From positions 1 to 64,000 of the forward strand of contig JAGQDJ010000004.1 in assembly GCA_022885665.1 (NCBI GenBank): a stretch of DNA of 64,000 nt, given 5' to 3'. This document shows positions 20,061-32,200 of the stretch, one piece after another. The stretch is from Triops longicaudatus (Eukaryota; Arthropoda; Branchiopoda; Notostraca; Triopsidae). Position numbers and translations under genes: made by a program. Within the stretch, counting starts at the first letter, position 1. Every line of letters starts with the position of its first letter. Under the pieces are notes generated by a model. It was not told the origin of the DNA and did no database searches. It saw only the letters and a program-made list of their open reading frames with translations.

Positions 20061-23000
20061 AAATCTCTCCTTATCCTCTTCCCTCACTTCACCTCAACAT
20101 CTGTTTTTTGCCGTCTAGTCGTTTTCGTTCCTGGGCAGGTTGAAAATACCGCCGGAAGATTAATTACAGTCTTGATCCAGGATTCCTTTTTAAAGATTTT
20201 TTTTCGTTATGGGGAAGTAATATGAACTTAGCTTGTGGCGGTGGAAGGGACACGCGGGAGTTAAATCAGCCAATGTACAAATTCTTTGATTTTTAGCCAC
20301 CCGTTCCTCATTTTTTTCTTCTTGTAGCACTTAGTTGATGGTTGGCACCTGAAATCGTAAGTTCTGTGCGCTACAAAACTGCGTTCACTTCTTCCTAATC
20401 CGGGGGCTGGTTGCGTCAGCATTATTTTTTTTTTGTATTTTTCTCTTTTGTTCGTGATGACAGTTTAGAACCTGTTCCTCTATCTCTGACCTTTGCGCTC
20501 TGGGCGCTCTCTTAATTGACCTTCTCTGTTTCGCTATTCGTAATCTCCCTCTGAACTTTCTTGACCTGACTTTGGAGTGTCCGTCTGCAAGAAAAATCGA
20601 AATGACATAGTAATATAAAGACAAAGGGAGTGCTTGTTTTATCAAAAAGAGCCCCAAAATCGTAGCCTTGCGTCATTCTTTAAAACATTGCGCGCTTAAT
20701 CTTATCCACCAATTTTCAGTGATTACCTCAGCGCAATTCTTGGGAAAAAGAGGTGCGTGACTGATAATGCATTATCCCTGAGTACGTTCCGTGGCAGGTG
20801 TGATACTGTGCCGATTCGGCGGTGATGATGGCTCTGAGAAATGCCACGATAGTGGCTTCTTATCTTCTCGCACGTGAAGAGATTCGAATTTGGCGCATGC
20901 TGCAGAAAACACCATTCGTGGTTCAAGATACTCAAGCTTTGCTATTCGCTCCTTTAGTTCAGATTGGGCCGTTGGGGAGTAAACACGTGAAGTTGTATCG
21001 CTCAAAAAGGAAAATAAAATACGAGTGGAATTAACAAGCAATTTGTTAAGTGACTCACCTAAGACGGTTTGAAATATTCAGAAATAAACCACAGAGCAAT
21101 TACCGGTAAGTTTTGTTCCCTAATATTTTTTTCGCGATAAATATACAGGAGTTTGGCACGCATTAGGTGAGCCAAGCGCGGGTGGAAACTCTCCCCTTCC
21201 CGCGACTTGTGCATTTTCTAAACTCCATCTCGCAAAAGTCAAACAAACGCCCTGCTTTGTGTATATTTTGTGTGCCTGGACGCATACACATGAAACAGCG
21301 TCAACGCCAAGCCTTGGCCAACCACACCGAAGTTTGAATTTTTCGTGCACATTCCGTATACGCAAAGTTCCGTCGCAATGTTCCAAGATCGCTACGTTGT
21401 TGCGTCGAGCAATTTTCCTTAATAACTCAATGAGGTCATAGCTGTTCATATGCATGAGACCGCCAACGCTCCGAAATGGTCCCCCGATTTACGTTTTGTT
21501 CATTCTTCATTTTCCTTTTTTTTTCGTTTTAAAAGCAATATAAGCCAAGCCTTTGGTTTATTCTAGACCCGTTTTCAACTCTGGCAACTTTTCAGCAGCT
21601 TGTCTCACTTCTTTTTTTCTGTTCGATGGATAAAAAGGTTATCATTCACGTCTGATAAGTTTTGATTCAAAGGAATTGGAGAGCCGCCCAGGAGATTGTG
21701 CAATTCATTCATCCGAAGCGTCTTAGTATCCTTTTCTTTTTTCCCTTTTATTTGTGTGTAAGCGTTTGATAACATCATTTGCATGTAAAATAACAAGGAT
21801 CCTAGTCCGGTTCTTTGTTGGCTACCCGTTTTAGGGTTTCTCGGATGATGGTGTGGGAACCTGAGTTCGCTCGTTGGCTCTATGGATTCGATCTTGTAAC
21901 GTATTTTGGGTGTAAGGAGGGGGAAGCTTACTTGAAACTGTTAGGAGATTGTGTAGTGTTGGGACTTGTCTCTGTGGTGAAGCCCACAAGACAGCCCGAA
22001 GGCGTGCTATTAACGTGGACAAAAAGTCGCGGTGGAAGAGCGAGATAATAGACGCCATAGCCTAAAGACTAAGGGTAAAAGGAGGGGAGAAATTGGAATT
22101 GGGGCCATTGTAATTAATGGACACAGTAAGTTGCCTAGCCAGGCAACCCAGTAGCCACAACCGTCCCCCAACTTGACTATCATTATCTTACCCAACTCTC
22201 GAAAAGGTATCGCTGGCTCTGAGAGCGTCTATCCCATGCACTTTCCACCTGTTGTCATCCTTCTCGTATTTACGGCTGTACCCAGTAGCCGTTAGGTAAG
22301 GTTATAGCTTTTCGAATCCGCGACGGCGACAATGAACTGAAGGGAAAAACTGGGAAAACTTGTCCCCTAATGGTCAACACTTGCGTTACCCTTTTGCCTG
22401 GAGCATCTCGTTTCTTGTTGGCTTCCCGAAGTCCGCCCTCATCTCCGCTTATCTCATCTGATATTTCATCTTGCCAGCAGGGTTTAAGCAATATAGTGTT
22501 AAAATATGCCCTGTACCCTGTTGTGTAATTGGGGTTCATGGGTTGTTCACTTTAATTTGGCTCCCAACTTACTTCGAATATGAGAAGAGGGGGGAAATAA
22601 TGAGTGAAAACCGTTTTTACAGTGTGAAACTGGAAGACGAAATAGGAAGATATGTGGGAGCGAATGTGCGTTTGAAGGGACGTAAAAAAGTTGGGAGAAT
22701 GGGGGTTAAGGGGGAGAAAGACACCTGTTACGCTGGACGAGTACAGGACGTTAGGCAAAAATCACCTTTGACTCTTGAAGTTTGAGCTTGCTTCACCCCT
22801 CAGAGTCCTTTGTTGCAGCGATTTTAGGGAAAGGACGTTAGGAGGAAGGGTGAGGGTGCTGAGACCGTTGTCTAAAAAGAGAGAGAGTAAGCGAAAGAGA
22901 AGGAGCGTCGCTACGGCGTGTCACGGTTCACGGTGGTGGTTTATTAGTGATTACTTGCGGCCAGGAAAACAGGTGGGAAACAGGAAACAAGGATTTTTGG

Positions 23001-23902
23001 GCCTACACCTACAACTGACTGAAAACCCACCGGGCAGGTATCGTGAAAACACCGAGCAATGGACACATACCCATTTTAGACGCTTGTTGGCTAGTACAGA
23101 GTTACATTCTCCCCTCTAATGGATTGGGTTGGGGGCTTTGGGTTAGCTTTTAAGACTATCTTATGGGCTTTTGTTTGTAGTTGGGGTTCGGCTTATTTAG
23201 ATCGTAGTGAAATACACATACAGAGCTAAAGTTTGCATGCAAAATGGTGGACAGAACCTCGAACGGGTCTCGACTTGACATTTCAGTTTCGTATGGACCG
23301 ATTTCTTAGAAAAGCTTTTGTTGGTCGTTATGTTCGTACCGATATAGGCCTTGTGTTCGTATGCACTATCTTTCACAACAAAATATAAATAAAAATGAAA
23401 AGGTTTTTAGAAAATATTAAATTAAAATATGCAATGAAAATGCGAAGAAAACCATAAGTGGATCGAGTCAATCACATCTCCGAATGCTAAGAATATCGTT
23501 CTGATTTAGACTATGTTTTCGTCCAGCAAGGTTATTTGTTAGTCTAATATCTCTTCGTACGTTTTCGTGGCACTTAGTTATAGAATCTGTAGAAAGTGAA
23601 AGAAAGAAAAACACTAACATGGTCCTTAGATTTTTGCAGCAAAAGATCTATACGAAATAAAACAAGAATTGCAAATGATCGTGTTATAGATTTGACTGTA
23701 CTCTACCAAATGCCCCAAAAGGTAGCCCGTTTCGTAACACGTTCTTCCAAAAATAATTTCCGCACCATTTCCCAAACTGTCATTTTGTGATTTGGTTGCC
23801 GTGTTTTCGAGATTGTGATTAATTCGTTCAGCGTTTTGCAGATCGAGCTTTCAAGTTCGTCTGTGTTAGTAACATAGACTTGGAACGTTAACAAAATGCA
23901 AC
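20061..23902. other. Gene-poor intergenic DNA
   Basis: Between alpha-actinin and the Ets gene. Short open frames (for example 20772-21041, 21120-21455, 22471-22785) show no domain, no splice pattern and no conserved motif, and are treated as chance. It could hold distal enhancers or 5' UTR exons of the Ets gene that cannot be recognised without transcripts. Confidence 0.5.
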
Positions 23903-24066
23903 AGAATATCGTTATAACAAACCTCTCAGGAAGAGAAAAGAACTTTTCGGTGTGTCAGAAGTTCCTTTTTTTTTTTTTTTTTAAATACGGAAGTCAGGAC
24001 CCGTTCGAACCCGTTCATTTTAACTGATAGTTCGTTGTGAAAGGGTTTGTTGTAAAAATTTTACTG
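23903..24066. mobile_element. TA-type MITE (copy 3, imperfect)
   Basis: The left end CAGAATATCGTTATAACAAAC pairs with the right end GTTTGTTGTAAAAATTTTACTG. The length of 164 bp matches the other copies. The flanking TA pair is no longer intact. A poly-T run near 23968-23982 lies inside. Confidence 0.6.
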
Positions 24067-27000
24067 CAAAAGTTAAACAATAAGGTATGTAAGGTTAATA
24101 ACACAATATGAAATAAAATTATTAAAAAAGACTGGCAAAAACGAACGCGAAACTTGTGATAACTAAATTAATGAATCATAGAAAATAATTATATAGCTAA
24201 AAGATTTCCAAGGTTAGTTACCCCCTTAACTGTTCTTATATATTGCTATGCATTTATTCAAAAGAAAGGTAGAGAAATTGTGAATGTATCTTTCCGGTTA
24301 GCATGCAAAAAGTTGACAACTTTCTTTTCAAAATTAGCTGAATTTCTTATAACGTAATTAAAATCCTGGGTGTTGTCCTGCAATTCGTCGTGGATCTAGT
24401 CACCATTGGACATCACTTAGCTTGTTTAGCACGGAGCGTGACTAGACTAGTATTAGTACAATGTATCAATCGAGATTTTTCTCATTTTCTTGTTGCGCTA
24501 AACAGATTAAACCAGAATGAGCAAAATGAAAAGGAAAGGGATAACCTTGGGGGAATTTGGGGATCTGTTAAGTGTGGTGGGGCAAAAAAGAAGAATGAAG
24601 CGAAAACGTGTGTATGAAACTTAGCCGGCGGGCTTTCCCACGGAGTAAGTTAAGAATTGGTTTCTGAGGTATACAGTCTCTGTACAGAGGTACCCCGTGC
24701 TTTCCCCTGGCAAGCCAGGCTCCTTCACTCATTCATTCATGAAAATCTCGGCTCCGATGGGCGCTTGCAACTCTGCGCTACTCTTGGGCTTCCTTGGATT
24801 CATTCACTAAGTAAAGTCTGGGGCCAGTTCACAAAGCAATAGGGGGAGGAGGCTGTGTTTTGGCCCTCAGGGGAGGGAGGTGGAGGATTTCATAGACAAC
24901 AGTCCCAAAGAGCTTGCTAGATACTCTATCACGGATCAAGTAAAGGGAGAGAGCTGGGGACGGATATGGGCTCCAATTCAGATCATTAGCCTCATATGCA
25001 AATCTAGGCTAAATGACTTTAGGACAGTATGTCTGACCGGATGACGATTTGATCTCTCTCAATTGGAATTAGAAACTGTCATACATCGGGACTTGAGACC
25101 TGTTAGGGGTTTAAAACTTGTCACACAAGGACTCGGGGGAAAAAGAACAGGCGTTTTATTAGAACCCAGTGAATGGGATAAGCGACAAGACAAACGTGGG
25201 CGTTACGGGATGGGGGGAGGAGGTGGCGCCGGAAGTCCACTTACACCTGTCGCAGGGTGATGTGTCTCCCATAATCTGAGCTATTAGGTTGTCACAGCAG
25301 GAGTACTGTAATCAAGCTCCAAGAGTCATTGCCTTTTTCGCGTTCTACGTGATGCATGCTGATGACTCGAGAGGGGGATTTTGTGCGATTTTGTTGCCAT
25401 GTGTAATTAATTTCTCGTTACCTTTTTTTTTCCTTTCTTGCAAATATAACCATGATGCAGCATCTGTGAGTGAGAAACTCATGAGTGGGGGTAGTAATTA
25501 TCCGTGGTCTTATTTTACTTCGTTATACACATTTTTATTTTGCTTTATTTTGTTATGTTTATTTTAACTTGCCATATTTCAAATGTACCTTTAGTGCGTT
25601 TGAAATTCGCTTTATTTGACGGTACTTAATTTATTATTATTATACGGTAAGATAGCAATTATTCCTTATAAATTTCAAGGTGATAAGCAAGGAACCAGGT
25701 CGCTTTATTAGAATCTCACGCTGCCGTTTTTTTCTGGTTTACCTGGGTACTACATAAGGCAGTTATATAAGGAACGGTAGCTTGTAAGGGACGTTAAGAG
25801 TGCTAGGTCGTTAATTCGGTAGAAAAAAGGTTGTTGGGGCCAAGGAGAATACAACGTAAACTGTGATGAGGTCGAGATTGGATGCAAATTTTGGTTTCCC
25901 CGCAGGGGCCGAAAGGGAGATGGAAGTTGCTTCTGTACTCCTTTCTTTTCGCTGACCATCTGTTGTCATTTTACCCTCGAGTGAAACCGAGAGGCTAGAG
26001 AAGAAGCGGGAGCGTATAGGCAGGTCAGAGAATGAGCCCTTCAGTGTTAGCAGTGTAGGTGGTGCGTCGTGCTAGAAAAAAAAGCTCTGCTGTTTTTACT
26101 GTGTGCACAGCGAACAAAGAAGTTTGCAGCATCCTTAAACGTTGCGACTAGGTAATTGTTTACATTTATAACCCATGGGCAAATCAGACAGTTCAGGTTG
26201 ATTGTAACGTACTGTACGTCGATACGAGAGAGATGCTGGGAAATTTATGAGTATACAGTGGCTCTGAATGGCAAGAGTGGCCGTTTGTCTTTAAGCATTG
26301 TGTCGGAATCGGTCTTTAAGTGGATCCCATTTAAGTGTAATTGCCAGTGATGGGGGTGGGCTCAATGGGTGAACAAAAGGTTACTCGTGTCTCATTTGTC
26401 AAAATGAGATCTTGTGTGAAAGTTATGGGGGACTAAGAACGTATGATGAGTGATTGTTTGGAACGGGGGCAAATTGGGGGGTTGCTCGCTCTAGAAGGCT
26501 CGGGCTTGGGTGCTGTGTAGCTTGATCACTGCTGGTTGTCGGGGTTTGTTTGTTGACCCAAGTGTTCTGCATTTACATTGGCAGATGGAGTCCGACATGG
26601 AAGGAAAGACAAAGACGAAGCCTAAGTTGCTAGGACAGCCAGTACTTTCACAGAAATACATTTGATGATTTTTCGTATCTACTCATTTTTTAATATATTT
26701 TTGTTGACTTTCAAATAATAGTTTCTAGAAGTTCGATGGATTTTTCCTATTTATTTTGATTGGTTATTAATTTTATTTTTTTTAAACTTTTGAATTTTAT
26801 TTTTATTTTCGTTTTTTATCTTTTCAGTTTTATTCTGTAATATTTTTTAATTTTTTTTTTCATTTTTGAAGTCAAGTTAGCGTTATATAGGCACATAAAG
26901 TAAAAATTTACTTTTTCTTTAGTCAGGTAGCGCTATAAAGATCAATTACATAATTGAACCGACAAGTATGCAGGAATGTTGGAGATAATGGCAAAGGGTA

Positions 27001-27816
27001 GTTGGGAGTTGTCGATTTGCCTTTTTTGTTAAGGGGAATGTGGTGTTGGCTGTAATTAAGAGACAGCTAATTAAGCATTATTATTGATGAGGGCGTCGTG
27101 CACGTGTGTTCGAGGCGTTTTACAAGCCGTGTATGGGTTGGCGACGTTCGGGGAATTTGACGTTGCGCTCGGCAGCTTATTCGTCGAGCATCTTGCTAAT
27201 TTTAGCACCTTGGGGCTTGAAAGGCTTGCTTGGGCTGTTTATGAAGTTTGACGTCACTTTTACATATTTACCTACAACTAACAGACACACGGCTTCATCA
27301 GCAGCTGCGCAGCAAGGAACGCATTAATTTATAATGCTGGCGTTCCTTTCTGTACGGAGCAAGAAAAAGGAAGGGAGAAAAAGCATAAAAAAAGTCACTG
27401 CAGAATGTTTGAAGTTGCAGTTTGTAGTCGTTGGGAATGTTTCTTGTCCATCTTTTACGCAATTTTGCATGAATTGTATTGTAACACCGGGACGGAGAGA
27501 TGGCGAACTTTCGGTAAATGTTTGTTGAATTAAACCCGGGGCTTATTAGTGTTTCATGGTTGCACTGCTCACCGGCTTGTTGATCTGGGCCATTTTTCGT
27601 GTCGATGGTGTAGCAAAGTAGACTCGAGGGGGTAAAAAAAAGAGAAAAAGAATGGAGAGGAAAAAAATAACATCAACTGCGTAGGCGTTGAGTTGGAAGG
27701 TGTTTTAGATAGAAATAGACTCCCTCGAAACGCTACCCTTGACTGCATGCGAAAAGTTTCATTCATGAAACACTTACCGACACTGGTTGCGTCTGGCACC
27801 GGTACGGAAACTTCAG
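24067..27816. other. Gene-poor intergenic DNA
   Basis: AT-rich with T-rich tracts near 26700-26870. No supported gene or RNA. A short imperfect palindrome (CTCTGTACAGAG near 24680) has no clear meaning. Confidence 0.5.
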
Positions 27817-27911
27817 ACATGACGCCTTTGAAAAGGCCACAGTGCAGCCAAAGCCTCGCACGGCCGAATTGGTAAAAACTTTGCAGAATGATATTGTGAA
27901 AAAATCCCAAG
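27817..27911 (+). other. Candidate upstream coding exon of the Ets gene
   Basis: A frame open from about 27739 ends at CAAG|GTACTT (donor 27912) in phase 1, exactly the phase needed to join the exon starting at 29244, whose frame is also open upstream of its ATG. A possible acceptor CTTCAG ends at 27816. The encoded stretch includes PKPRTAELVKTLQNDIVKKS, which looks protein-like. I do not recognise it from other Ets proteins. The acceptor is weak, and no start codon is seen. Confidence 0.3.
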
Positions 27912-28832
27912 GTACTTGAAACAAACCAAGTTTTTTTTATATTGAAAAAACGTGAAGTACTAACAAGTCTCTTCGATTTAAGAGTGACGTTTTTTTAATG
28001 TAATTGAATAAAAAATTGTCGGAAAACAGCTTACTAAAAAATTCAACAATAAAGCTTAGAAAAATAGCCTGTGAGAACAATTTTGAAAGAAAAACACTAT
28101 GAAGTCTTTTTTTTTTGCTAATAAAATAACGTGTTCTAAAAGGTTAATAGAACAGAAGAAAAATGTAAAAAAAGTAAAATCCTACTGCAATTTGAGAAGA
28201 AAACATCAGCGAAAAGAAATTAAACGCAACTGTGGAAGCAGATAAGATTAGCTATGCACGTAAAAAAATCACCCAGAAGTTCAAACGTGGTGAAATGAAA
28301 AGTATATTTCATGAAGGGCAATTTGAAACTGGCGGAAGTTCTTTGATGTCTGATAAGCCGTTTATACTAATTGTCTTCAAAATAAAAACAAGAACAGAAA
28401 ACTTAGTATGAAAAAAGGTCCATCTCTTGGTATGTAATATGAAAAACGAGCGTTTTATTAGAGGTTCGTTTTTGTAACATTTAATAAAATAAACATGATT
28501 TGTTGTCTGTTGGACGTTAACCCACTTCTTATTGTTATTTTTTATGTATCATGAAAAACTTTGAATGACGCTCACAGAAGGCAAAAATTTTTAACTTGGT
28601 TAAAATTCACGTAATTTCCCTTCCACACACGCGGAACGTGATCGAGTCTTGAGCAAAACATGTACGAAATGCGAGGAAGCTTAAAACGTTGACTCAAGAG
28701 ACTCTGAATATTAACGTACTCTGAAACAAACATTGCCCAGTCACGCTTTGCATCACCGGGCCTTGATTTTTTGGTCACATGTTATTGTCTTAAATGAGCA
28801 GTTAGTACTTTCTGGGAACATTGTCGTTAACG

Positions 28833-29008
28833 TGTTGTGACAGTCGTTGTAACGTGACATGGTCAGCGTCCGCCTGAAAGTCCATTTATGCGTTGTTCTG
28901 AGCTGTCAGTATTTAAGTTTCGTTGCGTTCCCATAAAGCATTCGCGCGTCATACATGAGACAGTAAATAAACTCGCGTTGAGATTTTCGTGTCTTGTTGC
29001 ATCATTCC
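28833..29008 (+). mobile_element. Possible solo LTR
   Basis: This 176-bp stretch starts TGTTGTGACAG and has a TATTTAA box (28910-28916) and an AATAAA signal (28966-28971) at LTR-like spacing. It is flanked by AACG at 28829-28832 and 29009-29012. The 3' end is not the usual CA. No second copy or internal region is in the window, so this is tentative. Confidence 0.35.
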
Positions 29009-29272
29009 AACGGGTTAGTGACGTTTAGCGATTACCTCACGATATATTTACATTTTGTTTTAATTCGCTACGCTATTATTAGCTATGAATTATCAATATT
29101 AATTATTAAATTCGTTGAATTTCAGTTGTGCCAGTACCTCATGAACCTTAGGTATATTCGTGACTTTTGAGTTGTTTAGCCTTGTGATTTCTCAAGAACC
29201 TTTAACGTTGTACTAAGGATCATATTTCGCTGTGTCCTTACAGGTCCCGATCTACTATTGGTGGCAAACTGC

Positions 29273-32200
29273 ATGGTGATGGACTTGGAACCCTCTCTTT
29301 ATGCGGATTCCACCCAGGAAATGTGCGAATCCAGCCATGGCTCCGATGCCCTTGCCAACCCTTCGGCTAGTACCAGTGCCGTTACGAAACGCGCCACCAA
29401 AGTAAATTAACCCCCTCTTCACCCTCTTTTATTGCTGTGTAGTACAACCCTATTTTGGGCATGAAATCAAATATAAGTTAACAAAATTATCACTATAGCA
29501 ATGAATTGGGGAAGTTAGGGTGAGTTAGCAAGCAGCAAAAGCGAATGTTTTATGCTCGTTGCAGTCACTTTTTTCCCTGTCGCCAAAAAGTAATTTCCGC
29601 CATTGATAACGGTGTTCTCTCTTGCTGTTGCCCAATGCGATTTTTTTCCTTTATTCGTTAACACAGCTGGGGGTGCCCCTCCTGTAAGTGAATCACGAGT
29701 GAGTGTTGCTCTCGGGACGCAATGATGGCCATAAGCAGCTTGGTCGAGTATTCGATTCCCATAAATCAGTAACGTAAAAAAACGAGTGTTGCACGCTTTA
29801 TTCTCGAAGTTTTTTTTTCGGGACAGAGAATGAGGGGGGTGTACTGTTGGTAAGGTGGGTGGCTAATGCAGGGTTTGAGTAGTGTGGCGACCCATCAAGT
29901 CTATTCCTAGTCCTCGTTTGGTTTCTAAGCTGGTAGTCGAGTAGCTACCGTTCATTTAACGGTTGTTTCGATCTTATGTACATGCGCGTACTTATATTAT
30001 TGCCGCATTCCTCGGCAGCTCGGCTCATATTGCCTTTTTCATGTGAGCCATAACCTGCCCCAAGTAGCTCTCGTACTTGTAAGAGTTTTTATGCCTTACC
30101 AATAATGCTGATATGTCTTATGGCTTTTAGATCAAGTTTTCCATGTCGGTGCGAACGCGAGGCGAAAGCGGGGACGAAGCTTTGGTGCCGCTGTACACGG
30201 GCCCTTCATCAGGATCGGTAAATTCATCGACAGCCGATCGCCATTACCCGGCTTACGGCAATAGCTATAAAGGGGCGGAGCTACACCGGGGTCCACCTGT
30301 AGTACCCGTGCCTATCCACAAAGTGCCTTCCTTGTCGGACCTTTCGGATCCCGAATCGTCCCTCGGTAAGTGAAAAAAAAACAGTGTTTTGTCACTTGTT
30401 ATTTTGCTAACCCGGACTTTCTCAAAGTACACGCCCCCGCAGTTTTCATGGCGCGAGACAGATATGTAACTTTGTCGGGAGCTAGAAGGTTTTGTTCGCT
30501 TTGGTTTCGTTGTGTATTTCTGCCGAACTGAGGGCTTAGCTTCATAGCAAAGCCTGTGGTTAGCTCGTGGGGGAATAAGTTCCAAGTGCATGTGTGACGA
30601 GATTTGACAAACGTGGCGGGTGGTTGAAAAAAAGGAGCGAAAAAGCCAATTAAGGACGACAGTTTGTGTTAATTCTGTCCAATTTAGTGCAGCAAACGGG
30701 TAAGCTGTATGGCGAAGGAATGGGTTGTAACGAGATTTTTTGAAATGCTGCCCAAATGGGGGCGTCGTGCTGTCTAGCTCGTCTCTCCCTCGATTCTTGT
30801 CGACAGTCTGATGTTTAACGTGGAGAAATAACCAAGAGCTTGATTTTTGCCAGCTACCAATTGTAGTGGACTTTGAGTTGAGGAAAAAAGCACGAGGGGT
30901 TCTCGTTAATGAGGAAGTACTTAATCAAATCTCATTTTTCCAAACGAGGCGTACTGATGCTGTGAGGGCCAGGAGGTTGGAAGATGCTAGACAGCTTGGC
31001 GCTCTCAATTTATCTCTATTTAAGTGATGCTCACAAGGTCTTCGACGATGGACTTTTTCAAATGTTCTTTTTGTGAAGGAATAAAGTCAATACACAAAGT
31101 TGGAGGCCTGGGGATACTTTTACGTCCTAACAAGAGCTAAACAAGTTTAAGAGAATTTCAGTGCCGGTAGATGGCGTCTCGAAGCAGACTGGTTAAAATT
31201 TTCCGTTCGTGTGATGCGAAAAGACGGTTCCATAAATAGCCTTTCTTAGAAAAACGCAATTTTGTCGCTAAGAAAAAGCCAGGTTATAGACATCGGGGAA
31301 CAATTGTTGGGAAAAATTTTAGAATTTCGAGGTAAAAGCTACATAATTTTCTTGACTGGAAAAAAATCGGGTAAACTGGAAGCTGACAATTGAGATCAGT
31401 CAAAACGCCCTTATCTTTTTGGTTTTGGGTTGAAAGTAAAGTTTTGACAATGGGTGAACTGAATGGTCTTGTTTATTGTTCAGTGTCCTGTTTTTCAACA
31501 ATTGTTCTTTCAGTTGTGCACAGTTGCGTGGCACATGCTATTGTCATAACGAGAGACTTGGAAAAGGCGATTTTATTTAGAAATTTAAGAAAAGAAAAAG
31601 TTCTCTGCTGTATTCATATTTATGGAGGACCATGGGATTTTTATGCTTTGTGATAAGAAAAAAGAGAGCTGTGGTGAAGAGCGAATGGAACGATTCATTT
31701 AGGGGGAATCCACACAAGGCTTTTTTCCTGAGAACCCCTTGACGTATCTTCTGCGTTCGTTTATGACTAAATTATCGATTTATGGTCTTTTTATGCCCGT
31801 TGAGGAAAAATGTCAGCAAGATTGGCGTCGGGGGTGGGACCTAACGGGTGATAGAAATCATAAAAAGGGTGGCTGATTCTCCGATGGCGGCGAAATATGT
31901 ATATATGATCCGCTAGTGTGCATATATGGGAGATGGAGATTGTGGGACGCCGAACCGAGCAAAGCAAGCAAACCCACAAGTGTCAAATTTTCGAGAGCCC
32001 GAGCTTTTAGATGTGGCTAATGCGTTTGGGGGGGCGGGTTGGGGGCTCAAAGGAGCATGGGGCAAGAGAGAAACGAAAAGCGAGAGCTAAACGAAAAAAG
32101 AAATATTTTTGTCTTATCAAACATGACCAGCAGTTGCGGGCACCAAGTTGTAGTTGACGACAAGTTTTAGGCGAGAGACGTTAGGAGGCGAAGTGACTAT

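Noticed and set aside
22471..22785. 104-codon plus-strand ORF in intergenic DNA
   Set aside because: No domain, no plausible promoter or neighbouring exons. Within the length expected by chance in this much DNA.
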